64,000 nucleotides of DNA, from positions 173,012-237,011 of the forward strand of contig NZ_SLXA01000001.1 of the NCBI RefSeq assembly GCF_004340975.1. Direction: 5' to 3'. Source of the DNA: Frisingicoccus caecimuris. Lineage in GTDB: Bacteria; Bacillota; Clostridia; Lachnospirales; Lachnospiraceae. The notes under the pieces were generated by a model. That model did no database searches, had not been told where the DNA came from, and saw only the letters and a list, made by a program, of their open reading frames with translations. Position numbers and translations under genes: made by a program. Shown one piece after another: positions 1 to 6,119 of the stretch (position 1 is the first letter of the stretch; each line of letters opens with the position of its first letter).

Positions 1-97
1 GGTCCCCGGTATTCGTCGCTGCTGACTGGTATCCGGTATTCGTCGCTGCTGACCGGTCCCCGGTATTCGTCGCTGCTGACCAGTCCCCGGTATTCGA
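1..97. repeat. 27-bp tandem coding repeats
   Basis: Three full 27-bp units plus a partial one, core GGTATTCGTCGCTGCTGAC, with changes at only a few positions. Each unit is nine codons of the leftward repeat protein, so the array keeps the reading frame. The array probably continues past the left edge. Confidence 0.85.
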
Positions 98-421
98 TAC
101 CTTAGCATGTTCCCAGTCAACTTGGTCCTTTATGTATCCAACACCGGCCTTAATTAATCCCGGAAGGCCAATTTCGGCATTGATTTTTATATGTTTTCCA
201 ACACGTTTGCTATCGTCACTTTTCTGGTCATTCACATCCAGGTCAACCTCGCAATATCTTGAATCAGCTGGTGGGTAATAGCCGAATACGTCCAGAGGAT
301 TCTCACAGGCATGGAATCCGCAATTGCAGATATCTGCTTTTTCTTCCTCATATTCTTTGCCGACTTCAAATTGATAATCGCGGCACTTCAAATCTTTATC
401 AAAGCCTTTATAAAGTTTCAT
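1..421 (-). CDS. DUF7666-like phage protein with 9-residue repeats, 3' end missing
   Basis: Leftward reading frame that runs off the window edge after 140 codons. The start is well fixed: GAGGAGAAAGTAA lies directly before ATG. The first ~110 residues (MKLYKGFDKDLKCRDYQF..., then CGFHACENPLDVFGYY) resemble the DUF7666 head found on phage and prophage hypothetical proteins. The visible C-terminal part is a tandem 9-residue repeat, SAATNTGDx, where x and the D vary (DW, DR, YQ). Family function is unknown. It follows the small membrane protein gene on the same strand with a 21-bp gap, so it is probably the third gene of that operon. Identification rests on recall of the family, not on a search. 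Confidence 0.75.
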   Translation of the reverse strand, partial: MKLYKGFDKDLKCRDYQFEVGKEYEEEKADICNCGFHACENPLDVFGYYPPADSRYCEVDLDVNDQKSDDSKRVGKHIKINAEIGLPGLIKAGVGYIKDQVDWEHAKVSNTGDWSAATNTGDRSAATNTGYQSAATNTGD

Positions 422-442
422 TTACTTTCTCCTCATTTTCTG

Positions 443-688
443 TTAAAATAATGTTGAAATTTTTCTTGTTTGCCCATGATCTGAGTTGCTGCTCGATCGG
501 GGCATTTTTAATAATGGGCCATCATCTGTCTGATACCGGAACAGCTGCCACAGGCCAGATAACATCACCGCCAGGACCCAAGCCACGAAAGCCGGACCGT
601 CTGGATTACAAAGTGCCATTGGCACTGCCGCGATTGTACTGGCCAAAATGACCGCGCCGGACAGCATGTCGATTATCTTTGGTATCAC
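443..688 (-). CDS. small two-helix membrane protein of prophage
   Basis: 81-residue protein with two hydrophobic stretches (about residues 8-27, IIDMLSGAVILASTIAAV region, and 34-50, FVAWVLAVMLSGLW) and a polar, serine-rich tail. I do not recognise a family. The start is GTG, sharing a GTGA overlap with the stop of the upstream Cro-like gene, which points to coupled translation; AGGGAGGG lies 9 nt before it. An ATG four bases upstream in another frame opens only a short peptide. Position in a leftward phage-type operon fits a small inner-membrane accessory protein, but no role can be assigned. Confidence 0.6.
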   Translation of the reverse strand: MIPKIIDMLSGAVILASTIAAVPMALCNPDGPAFVAWVLAVMLSGLWQLFRYQTDDGPLLKMPRSSSNSDHGQTRKISTLF

Positions 689-942
689 TCATCTGGTCCC
701 TCCCTTCTCACAAATATCATTTTCATTCCAAGCACATCCATTACCCGGTAAAGCTCATCCAACCGAAATTTTTCTGGATGCTCTCGCTTGTCATACAACG
801 TCCGCGAAGCTATCAAACTTTTATTCGCCAGGGTATTATTATTTAAATGATAACGCCGCATCTCGCCGTCAATTAAGCTACCTAAATAATCACAACGTTG
901 CTGTAGCAAATCTGCACTCCTGCTAACAGAACCCCTTATCAT
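685..942 (-). CDS. Cro/XRE-like small phage regulator
   Basis: 85-residue protein. Residues ~35-80 (NNTLANKSLIASRTLYDK ... FRLDELYRVMDVLGMK) read as a helix-turn-helix of the kind in small phage Cro/CI-like regulators of Firmicutes, where a TFYxK(L/R)xxPExF stretch follows the recognition helix. Start ATG is preceded by GGGAG at 8 nt. Its stop overlaps the next gene's GTG start. Likely DNA-binding and part of the leftward prophage arm; the target is unknown. It could instead be a structural or accessory phage protein with a chance HTH resemblance. Confidence 0.6.
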   Translation of the reverse strand: MIRGSVSRSADLLQQRCDYLGSLIDGEMRRYHLNNNTLANKSLIASRTLYDKREHPEKFRLDELYRVMDVLGMKMIFVRREGPDE

Positions 943-955
943 CTATTCATCTCCC

Positions 956-984
956 TTCTGTTTCTATATATTTCGTGGTATAAT
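956..984 (+). promoter_or_regulatory. extended -10 promoter for the 1018 gene
   Basis: TGGTATAAT gives an extended -10 (TATAAT at 979-984). The -35 position (TTCTGT) is poor, as is common when the TG extension is present. It lies 33 bp before the start codon of the rightward membrane protein gene. Confidence 0.5.
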
Positions 985-1017
985 CCTCCTAACAAATGAC
1001 GAAAGGAAATATAGAAA

Positions 1018-1506
1018 ATGGAATTTAATTACTTTTTCACCAAAGAAAACATCACATTTATTCTTGCTACCATTGGCTCAATCGGTACAATATATACCCT
1101 GATTTCTGCTGCAATTTTTCAAAGAGTAAATTTTTCTATGCGCCTCCACATGTACCATTACAAAAATAACCAACTTTTAATTTATGCATCTTTTGAAAAT
1201 CATTCTAGGCTATCATTATCAATAACCGGAATCTCTGCCATATATGATGGCGTCAGCTATCCTTGTCTGTATCAATCAATTTCTGTTTGTGAACATGAAC
1301 GTAGAATTGGTGGGAAAATAGTCAGCCGAAAAGAAGATTTTTCTATTTCCCTTCCAATAAATCTATCTTCTCTTGCAGGGACATCTGGTTACTTGTATTT
1401 TGACATGCTTCCAGATACCTATCCAAGCGATGCCAAAACTCTGACTCTTCAAGTAAGTACCAATCGGGGTAAGGCAAAGAAAATGATATTACCGGTTGAC
1501 TGTTGA
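1018..1506 (+). CDS. N-terminally anchored membrane protein, unknown function
   Basis: 162 residues with one transmembrane helix at about 13-34 (ITFILATIGSIGTIYTLISA) followed by a soluble beta-rich domain that looks like an Ig/FxLyD-type fold by composition (FENHSRLSLSITGISAIYDG). No family is recognised. GAAAGG lies before ATG and a TGGTATAAT promoter sits just upstream. It is the only rightward gene in the leftward arm of the element, and its last 160 bp overlap a small ORF on the other strand. A single-gene cargo or moron-type gene is plausible. Confidence 0.7.
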   Translation: MEFNYFFTKENITFILATIGSIGTIYTLISAAIFQRVNFSMRLHMYHYKNNQLLIYASFENHSRLSLSITGISAIYDGVSYPCLYQSISVCEHERRIGGKIVSRKEDFSISLPINLSSLAGTSGYLYFDMLPDTYPSDAKTLTLQVSTNRGKAKKMILPVDC

Positions 1507-1528
1507 TATATTTTTTTACCTTATACAT
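1343..1528 (-). CDS. possible small prophage protein antisense to 1018 gene
   Basis: 61 codons starting at ATG with an excellent AGGAGG at 8 nt, the same AAGGAGGTGG block that precedes the two neighbouring leftward ORFs. The protein is acidic/aromatic (YPDWYLLEESEFWHRLDRYL) and not recognised. Against it, all but ~22 bp lies antisense inside the end of a convincing rightward gene. Either this is a true overlapping gene, or the strong ribosome site is a remnant. A GTG nine bases upstream is an alternative start with no good spacing. Confidence 0.4.
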   Translation of the reverse strand: MYKVKKYINSQPVISFSLPYPDWYLLEESEFWHRLDRYLEACQNTSNQMSLQEKIDLLEGK

Positions 1529-1595
1529 TTGCTCCACCTCCTTCTCAATAAGTTAGCGAAATTAATGAATCGTCAAAAAGGACATTGTGGAAATA

Positions 1596-1787
1596 TTATT
1601 GTAACGGACTATAATATGCTATTTCATCCGCTATCTGTAAAATGTCTTTCACTATTCCATAACTTAGCTGTGTATCGGAAAGACTTTTCTTAATGGCTGC
1701 TATAGCATTCTCGGCGGCCATTTTTCTTTCCATATTGGGAATTATTGTTCCGCCATTTCCATATCTTGTGCTTCCTATCTCATTCAT
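1596..1787 (-). CDS. small prophage protein (63 aa)
   Basis: 63 residues beginning MNEIGSTRYGNGGTI, with a helical C-terminal half (AAIKKSLSDTQLSYGIVKDI). It looks like the short proteins encoded after phage early regulators, but I cannot name a family. The start chosen is the first ATG after GGAGG (13 nt, rather long); the frame also extends to a TTG 33 bases upstream. Its 5' leader is homologous to the leader of the next upstream gene. Confidence 0.5.
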   Translation of the reverse strand: MNEIGSTRYGNGGTIIPNMERKMAAENAIAAIKKSLSDTQLSYGIVKDILQIADEIAYYSPLQ

Positions 1788-1790
1788 CTT

Positions 1791-1870
1791 ATCTACGCCA
1801 CCTCCTTCTTCATTTTTCAAAGTCCTATTTACGGAGCAGTGAATTTGCTTTTCTGAACCGCATCACTATT
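1791..1870. repeat. leader repeat, copy A
   Basis: About 80 bp, starting at the ribosome site CCACCTCCTTCT, that align with copy B at 2194-2274 through CAAAGTCCT(A/G)TTTA and ACAG/GCAG...GCTT blocks, roughly two-thirds identical. Each copy sits just upstream of a small leftward ORF, so the leader and not the coding part is what is conserved. Confidence 0.6.
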
Positions 1871-1879
1871 CGCCTGCTT

Positions 1880-1908
1880 GAACTTCCGAATTAAGGAAGT
1901 TCTTTTTT
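1880..1908 (+). terminator. rho-independent terminator, rightward
   Basis: GAACTTCC-7 nt-GGAAGTTC followed by TTTTTT on the + strand. The opposite strand has no T-run. It lies 370 bp beyond the end of the rightward membrane protein gene, so a rightward transcript would run antisense through two small leftward ORFs before stopping here. Confidence 0.65.
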
Positions 1909-1968
1909 AAATTCTTCATCCCTTGAAACAACAAGACTGCTTTTTCCGGCTTCGCATATCTTTCTCCA

Positions 1969-2193
1969 TCAGAGCTTCTTGACGAATATAAAAAAGCTTA
2001 TAGCGAAATCAATAAGCACAAGGCTGAGAAATACGGCCCGAAATGGACTTTCTAATTCCTTATAAATATTTACCATTTCATGGCTGTAATTTGACAGTCC
2101 ATCATCACACGCATGATTGTAGGAAGCCTCTGACAGCATCTTCATTTGCTTGATTAGGCTTTCTCTCATGTCGCTTTTTTCGAATATACTCAT
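1969..2193 (-). CDS. small prophage protein with C-terminal membrane helix
   Basis: 74 residues, MSIFEKSDMRESLIKQMKML..., amphipathic N-terminal two-thirds and one hydrophobic helix at the C-terminus (FLSLVLIDFAISFFIFV) ending in KKL, i.e. a tail-anchored topology. Not recognised. ATG is 10 nt after AAGGAGG; the longer frame to 2247 would ignore this site. It is transcribed leftward after the small XRE gene, in the arm facing away from the repressor, where phage early genes are normally found. Confidence 0.55.
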   Translation of the reverse strand: MSIFEKSDMRESLIKQMKMLSEASYNHACDDGLSNYSHEMVNIYKELESPFRAVFLSLVLIDFAISFFIFVKKL

Positions 2194-2274
2194 GTCTATG
2201 CCACCTCCTTCTAGTTTCCTTTCAAAGTCCTGTTTATGGGACAGCAATTCGCTTATTCTATAGCCACACCATTA
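2194..2274. repeat. leader repeat, copy B
   Basis: Second copy of the ~80-bp leader at 1791-1870; shares the CCACCTCCTTCT ribosome site, the TCAAAGTCCT block and the spacing to the following ATG. It fills the gap between the XRE gene stop and the next start. Confidence 0.6.
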
Positions 2275-2454
2275 AATAAGTAATTCATCTACTGAACAAT
2301 TTAAAATTGCCGCAACCTTTTTAAGGCTTCTGACTGATGGACTTACTGTATTCCATTTACAAATACTGCCTATACCAAGACCAGCTTCCTTTTCTAAATA
2401 ATTAATAGATAAGCTCTGTTCAGAAGCTTTTTTGGTGATATTGTCATATATCAA
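2272..2454 (-). CDS. small XRE-family HTH regulator
   Basis: 60-residue protein that is almost entirely one helix-turn-helix domain: SINYLEKEAGLGIGSICKW is the turn and recognition region, followed by SVRSLKKVAAILNCSVDELL, the typical XRE ending. The called start is TTG; GGAGG lies ~27 nt upstream, so the true start is uncertain and no upstream ATG is in frame. First gene leftward from the switch region, so it occupies the Cro position opposite the rightward CI-like repressor. Confidence 0.75.
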   Translation of the reverse strand: MIYDNITKKASEQSLSINYLEKEAGLGIGSICKWNTVSPSVRSLKKVAAILNCSVDELLI

Positions 2455-2515
2455 TATCTCTTTTGATTTCGTAGTATCACCTCCATGCTTTTTCTGAAAA
2501 TATCGCTAAATTATA

Positions 2516-2544
2516 TTGACTAACTTCTGAAAATAATATATAAT
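2516..2544 (+). promoter_or_regulatory. repressor promoter (rightward)
   Basis: TTGACT-17 bp-TATAAT, near consensus, reading toward the XRE repressor. An operator half (TTCTGAAAATAAT) fills the spacer, which suggests autoregulation. The leader to the start codon is about 140 nt and contains three further operator copies. Confidence 0.75.
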
Positions 2545-2618
2545 TTGTTTACCAGACAAAATTCGTTATACTATATGCCATTCAATATAATTGCGATATT
2601 TTCAGAAGTTATGATTCT

Positions 2619-2646
2619 ATTATACGCGATTATTTCAGAATGTCAA
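2619..2646 (-). promoter_or_regulatory. leftward arm promoter
   Basis: On the minus strand TTGACA-16 bp-TATAAT, full consensus hexamers, reading toward the small XRE gene and the leftward phage genes. The spacer contains TTCTGAAATAATCGC, a complete operator copy, so repressor binding would block polymerase directly. Confidence 0.75.
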
Positions 2647-2689
2647 TACTTATTTTGCGATTATTTCAGAAATATATGAGGTATGTATA

Positions 2690-3112
2690 ATGGGATTAAA
2701 AGAACGAATTAAAGAATTATGTAAAGAAAAAAACATTTCTATGAACAAATTGGAAGAAACTTTAGGATTTGGCAAAGGGTACATAAGTAAATTAGGTACT
2801 AGTAATCCGAACACTTCAAAATTACAAAAAATTGCAGATTATTTTGGAGTATCCTTAGATTATTTAATGACAGGAAATTCAGAATCTTCTAAATCAAATA
2901 CTCTTTCAAAAAAGGATGAACGAGATATTGCAAAAGACTTAGAAAACATTATGAATAAACTCTCTAATAAAGAAAATGGCCCAGCAAGCTTTGAGGGTGA
3001 GGACATCCCCGAAGCCGATCAGGAACTTTTTGCTGGTCAAATCGAGCTTATGCTTCGCCGTCTGAAAGCAATAAATAAAGAGCTGTATAATCCTAACAAA
3101 AACAAAAAGTAG
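2690..3112 (+). CDS. XRE-family prophage repressor
   Basis: 140 residues. N-terminal XRE helix-turn-helix at about residues 5-62 (MNKLEETLGFGKGYISKLGT, then SKLQKIADYFGVSLDYLMTG) and a C-terminal acidic extension without the Ser/Lys peptidase fold of LexA/CI proteins. Followed 11 bp later by an ImmA-type protease gene, the arrangement known from ICEBs1 (ImmR-ImmA), where the protease cleaves the repressor during the SOS or quorum response. Probably holds the element silent by binding the GCGAT...CAGAA operators upstream. Confidence 0.85.
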   Translation: MGLKERIKELCKEKNISMNKLEETLGFGKGYISKLGTSNPNTSKLQKIADYFGVSLDYLMTGNSESSKSNTLSKKDERDIAKDLENIMNKLSNKENGPASFEGEDIPEADQELFAGQIELMLRRLKAINKELYNPNKNKK

Positions 3113-3122
3113 GTGTATTGGA

Positions 3123-3551
3123 TTGAACAGAAATATCAAACATATTGTCAATACATTAAGAAAAAAATACGATACTGGCAACCCCTTTGACATTGCTAGG
3201 CAAATGGAGATAGAATATATCATAGGCCCTCTTGGCAGTCGAAGCGGCTGTTATATGTACTTGAAACGACACCGTTGCATTTTTCTTAATGAAAACCTAT
3301 CTGAACATGAAATGAAGCTTGTAATGGCTCATGAATTAGGTCACGCCATATTACATAGGACGCAAGACTGTTATTTCATACGACATAAAACATTACTGTC
3401 TACAGATATTTTCGAACTTGAGGCAAATAAATTTGCTATGGAACTTTTGATTTCAGATGATTCTCTGGAAGAACATAAAGAATACTCCGTTAATCAATTG
3501 GCCAGATTATATGGCTATCATGAAAATCTAATAGAATTAAGATTAAAATGA
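3123..3551 (+). CDS. ImmA/IrrE-family metallopeptidase (anti-repressor)
   Basis: 142-residue zinc protease: HELGH at residues 70-74 and a downstream glutamate in FELEANKFA (about E100) as third ligand, the IrrE/ImmA pattern. In ICEBs1 and phi105 such proteins cut the neighbouring XRE repressor to induce the element. The start is TTG with AGGTG at 7 nt; no better ATG exists upstream. Lies immediately behind the repressor gene and is probably cotranscribed. Substrate assignment comes from family knowledge and position. Confidence 0.88.
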   Translation: MNRNIKHIVNTLRKKYDTGNPFDIARQMEIEYIIGPLGSRSGCYMYLKRHRCIFLNENLSEHEMKLVMAHELGHAILHRTQDCYFIRHKTLLSTDIFELEANKFAMELLISDDSLEEHKEYSVNQLARLYGYHENLIELRLK

Positions 3552-3604
3552 TTAATCCGCCTACGGCGTGTTAATAAAATACTATATGAAAAGGGGAAAT
3601 GATT

Positions 3605-4414
3605 ATGAAAAAACGAATTGGAGCTATCACATTAGCAATGGTACTATGTTTTTCTGCAACGGCTTGCAGCGACAACTCAGCAGCACCTACAGAAACTGAA
3701 TCAGAAACCGAGTATTTTGCCGATGAGGATTTTCTATCCGACCTATCCAAAAGTCTAGAGGCTCGATGGGATATATCAGAGGCCCAAGACCTTGCTACAT
3801 TGACAAATGCAGAATACAAAACAACCATGGAATCCGCCATTCAAGCCGAGTTGGATATCGTTGGTAAATATCAAACTGAAAAATTTGAAGATACTAAACT
3901 TCAAGAATATGTTCTCCAATACATAAACAACCTTAAAGATCAGCAAGCAAGCCTTGATTATATCGATGTAGATAATGTAAAGTTTATTGATGAATGGAAT
4001 AATCTCTACGGTAGTCGCACAGAAATCGTATCAACATTTTACAATACATACGGATTAACTGTTTCCGAAAAATATCAATCTGTCCTTAACGATATGCTGA
4101 CAAAGGCAACGATTGTAGCGAATCAAAATGAACAAAAGGCCATTATCGACTCATGGGTAAAATCCATCACATTTGAACTTGCAGAAGATAATTCCGGGTG
4201 GAAAACTTATCAGGCTGTTGCCGAAAACACTACTGGATATAGTTTTGATTATATAAATTTAAGCATTAATTTAATTGACTCAGATGGGGTTATTCTTGAA
4301 ACAAGATACTCAAGTTTCCAAAATATATCTACTGGAGCTAAGGTAAAATTTGAATTTATGTCTGACACAGAATTCACTTCAACAGAGGTAACGGCTACTT
4401 ATCAGATAAAATAA
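3605..4414 (+). CDS. lipoprotein with C-terminal FxLyD-type domain
   Basis: 269 residues: signal peptide KKRIGAITLAMVLCF with lipobox ATAC at the +1 cysteine, an acidic linker (ETESETEYFADEDF), a helical middle, and a C-terminal beta domain (NTTGYSFDYINLSINLID) of FxLyD type. AGGGG lies 8 nt before the chosen ATG; an in-frame ATG six bases earlier is too close to it. Such lipoproteins occur as cargo in prophages and conjugative elements of gut Firmicutes, possibly changing the cell surface of the host. No enzymatic motif seen. Confidence 0.75.
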   Translation: MKKRIGAITLAMVLCFSATACSDNSAAPTETESETEYFADEDFLSDLSKSLEARWDISEAQDLATLTNAEYKTTMESAIQAELDIVGKYQTEKFEDTKLQEYVLQYINNLKDQQASLDYIDVDNVKFIDEWNNLYGSRTEIVSTFYNTYGLTVSEKYQSVLNDMLTKATIVANQNEQKAIIDSWVKSITFELAEDNSGWKTYQAVAENTTGYSFDYINLSINLIDSDGVILETRYSSFQNISTGAKVKFEFMSDTEFTSTEVTATYQIK

Positions 4415-4422
4415 AAACTATG

Positions 4423-4447
4423 CCCCCTGCGTCAGCAGACGCGGGGG
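4423..4447 (+). terminator. GC-rich hairpin after lipoprotein gene
   Basis: CCCCC(T)GCGTC-AGCA-GACGCGGGGG, ten base pairs with one bulge, just after the lipoprotein stop. There is no T-run, so it may stop transcription weakly or stabilise the 3' end. Confidence 0.5.
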
Positions 4448-4535
4448 ACATAAAGAAAATTTAATATATTTACCCGGACAACTGGGGAGGGTTAATTCCA
4501 TCCGTTTCGGAGGTCTTACGAAAGGGGTGGTAATT

Positions 4536-4619
4536 ATGAGTACATACGAAGAATTTATGATAATCTTGAACATAGCGTTACTGATTATCGCCATTCTGAA
4601 TTTTACCCATAAAAAATAA
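4536..4619 (+). CDS. putative holin-like toxin, type I toxin-antitoxin
   Basis: 27-residue peptide: acidic N-terminus MSTYEEF, one transmembrane helix (MIILNIALLIIAILNF) and a basic end THKK. This is the pattern of the Firmicutes 'putative holin-like toxin' family related to TxpA/BsrG. AAAGGGGTGG precedes the ATG. It is followed at once by a long shared terminator and, on the other strand, by a consensus promoter firing back into it, the TxpA/RatA layout. High expression of such peptides depolarises the membrane; here it would act as a maintenance module for the element. Too short for standard gene finding. Confidence 0.8.
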   Translation: MSTYEEFMIILNIALLIIAILNFTHKK

Positions 4620-4657
4620 TCGCCCTGCCTCTGGAAAAGTAAGAGCGATTATTTTTT
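4611..4657. terminator. bidirectional terminator of toxin mRNA and antisense RNA
   Basis: AAAAAATAATCGC and GCGATTATTTTTT form a perfect 13-bp stem with A and T runs at both ends, so it can terminate from either side. The first arm overlaps the last codons of the toxin ORF, so the two transcripts share about 45 nt. Confidence 0.85.
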
Positions 4658-4715
4658 AATACTTCTATTTTCCCGGAGCGGATAGGCTTCATCTATCTAC
4701 TCCAGTTGTCTTGTT
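4611..4715 (-). ncRNA. candidate antitoxin antisense RNA
   Basis: About 105 nt, predicted from a consensus minus-strand promoter just to its right and the shared terminator at its left end. It overlaps the 3' end of the toxin transcript. An imperfect hairpin (GGAGCGGATAGG with TCTATCTACTCC) lies in its 5' half. By analogy with RatA it would pair with the toxin mRNA 3' region and drive its degradation. Confidence 0.65.
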
Positions 4716-4721
4716 AAGTAT

Positions 4722-4750
4722 ATTATATGTCAAACAAACAACATTGTCAA
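4722..4750 (-). promoter_or_regulatory. promoter of the antisense RNA
   Basis: TTGACA-17 bp-TATAAT on the minus strand, a full match to the sigma-A consensus. A perfect promoter is expected for a labile antitoxin RNA that must outnumber the toxin message. Confidence 0.8.
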
Positions 4751-4825
4751 ACAAAAACCGGTTCTTACGCCAATCGAAAACCCATAAGCGCATTATTAAA
4801 ATATTAGAGTAAAAGAGGGATTATT

Positions 4826-5803
4826 ATGAAAAAGATAGAAGACAAACTGTTAGAAAAATCTATAGAAGCTTTCTCTATGGCAATTGAATTATATAACAAG
4901 CCTACAATAAAATATCGTGTTGAGGGATTCAGTTTATTTATCTGCAACGCCTGGGAACTCATGTTAAAAGCCCACATGATAAAATCCTACGGCGAATCCA
5001 GCATATATTTCCCTGATAATCCCGGAAGAACTCTTTCTTTAGAAAATTGCATTCAAAAAGTATTCACCAATAACAAAGACCCTCTACGGCTTAACTTGGA
5101 AAAAATAATCGAATTAAGAAATACCAGCACACATTTTATCACTGAGGAATATGAAATGGTATATGTCCCTTTATTTCAGGCATGTGTGTTGAACTTTAAT
5201 GAAAAAATGGAAAGTTTTCATAAGATAGACATGACCAAAATCATTCCTCAAAATTTTCTTACTCTGTCAGTCAGTATGAAGGCCCTTAGTGAAACTGAGA
5301 TTATAGCCAAATATCCAGAAGAAATTGCCACAAAAATGTTAGACATGAAAAATAATGTGGATGCCATCTCCATTAATAATAATGCGAAATTTGCAATAAG
5401 AATTGACCACTATCATTATCTTACAAAGAAAAAAGATGAGGCTACGTCATTTGTAAAAATTGATTCTTCTGCGGATGCGAGTGTAAAAATAGTAAGAGAA
5501 CTAAAAGATCCTAATAATACCCATAAGTTCACCGCAAAACACTGTATTGCAATTATTCGTGATCACCTTAATAAAAACAATATCGAATTGTTCTACAATG
5601 GCGTGACTACAAAATTTAACAGTTTTCATTTTAATAATTTCTGTAGATATTTTGGGATTAAGTGCAACGAGAAATACTGTTATATCCATAGACAATTTAG
5701 TCAACCGCAATACTCTTATTCTCAACAGGCAATAGATTTTATCATTGAAGAACTTGCGAAAGATCCTTTACATATTCTCGACAAAATAAAAAAAATAAGC
5801 TAA
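4826..5803 (+). CDS. DUF3644 / HEPN-like protein
   Basis: 325 residues. The N-terminal ~130 residues (FSMAIELYNKPTIKYRVEGF, NAWELMLKAHMIK) match DUF3644. The sequence ELRNTSTHF holds R98 and H103 in the spacing RX4H, the active-site signature of HEPN ribonucleases, at the expected place at the start of the last helix of that domain. The C-terminal half is unrecognised and may bind a ligand or nucleic acid. AGAGGG precedes ATG. Located between a type I toxin and the integrase, a position often used for defence or abortive-infection cargo. RNase activity is inferred only from the motif. Confidence 0.7.
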   Translation: MKKIEDKLLEKSIEAFSMAIELYNKPTIKYRVEGFSLFICNAWELMLKAHMIKSYGESSIYFPDNPGRTLSLENCIQKVFTNNKDPLRLNLEKIIELRNTSTHFITEEYEMVYVPLFQACVLNFNEKMESFHKIDMTKIIPQNFLTLSVSMKALSETEIIAKYPEEIATKMLDMKNNVDAISINNNAKFAIRIDHYHYLTKKKDEATSFVKIDSSADASVKIVRELKDPNNTHKFTAKHCIAIIRDHLNKNNIELFYNGVTTKFNSFHFNNFCRYFGIKCNEKYCYIHRQFSQPQYSYSQQAIDFIIEELAKDPLHILDKIKKIS

Positions 5804-5950
5804 CCCCAGGGGCAAAGGAATTCTAAGTCTTGCGACCTACTCCCATTCGGGAACCCAGCCTTATCCTTCACGAGTTAACTTATTTATATTATATAATATA
5901 TTTTGAATTTGTCAATTTATGCACGAAAATATGTGCAAACTAAATTAAAC

Positions 5951-6044
5951 TAAAACAAAAACCGCCCGGTGCTACCAATACCAGACGGCTTCACATAGAT
6001 TTCTATACGGGCTGCTTGAGCCAATGTGTATATCATCCCTAAAC
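5951..6044 (-). ncRNA. candidate small antisense RNA in integrase leader
   Basis: A minus-strand TGGTATAAT (extended -10, TATAAT at 6051-6056) would start an RNA near 6044. About 95 nt on, CCGTCTGG and CCGGGCGG pair (two G-U) and are followed by TTTTTGTTTT, a clean minus-strand terminator. The RNA could also encode a 28-residue peptide, which has no ribosome site of note. It is antisense to the region upstream of the integrase. The rest of the 316-bp gap between the DUF3644 gene and the integrase is AT-rich, with no gene seen. Confidence 0.45.
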
Positions 6045-6070
6045 AAGTTGATTATACCACAATCCTCCGG

Positions 6071-6084
6071 CACCTGTATAGGTG
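6071..6084 (+). promoter_or_regulatory. hairpin in integrase 5' leader
   Basis: CACCTGTATAGGTG followed by TTATTTTT, a short hairpin plus T-rich tract about 35 bp before the integrase start and directly before its ribosome site TTAAGGAGG. It could be a weak attenuator that limits integrase synthesis. Confidence 0.35.
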
Positions 6085-6119
6085 TTATTTTTGTACAAAT
6101 TTTTAAGGAGGATGATACA

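Larger units (their letters stand above)
2492..2671. promoter_or_regulatory. phage-type switch: five operator copies
   Basis: Motif GCGATWWTTTCAGAA at 2593-2607, 2626-2640 and 2657-2671, inverted copies at 2492-2506 (exact) and 2525-2537 (TTCTGAAAATAAT). The two copies at 2525 and 2626 lie inside the spacers of two facing sigma-A promoters. This is the expected layout for a CI/Cro-type repressor controlling both arms. The repressor assignment to the adjacent XRE proteins is inferred. Confidence 0.8.

Noticed and set aside
1-110. Short direct repeats that could suggest a CRISPR or integron array
   Set aside because: Units are 27 bp without spacers and keep an open leftward frame encoding a 9-residue protein repeat.
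259-926. Rightward ORFs of 130 and 92 residues
   Set aside because: Antisense to the leftward Cro-like, membrane and DUF7666-like genes, which have good ribosome sites and gene-to-gene overlap.
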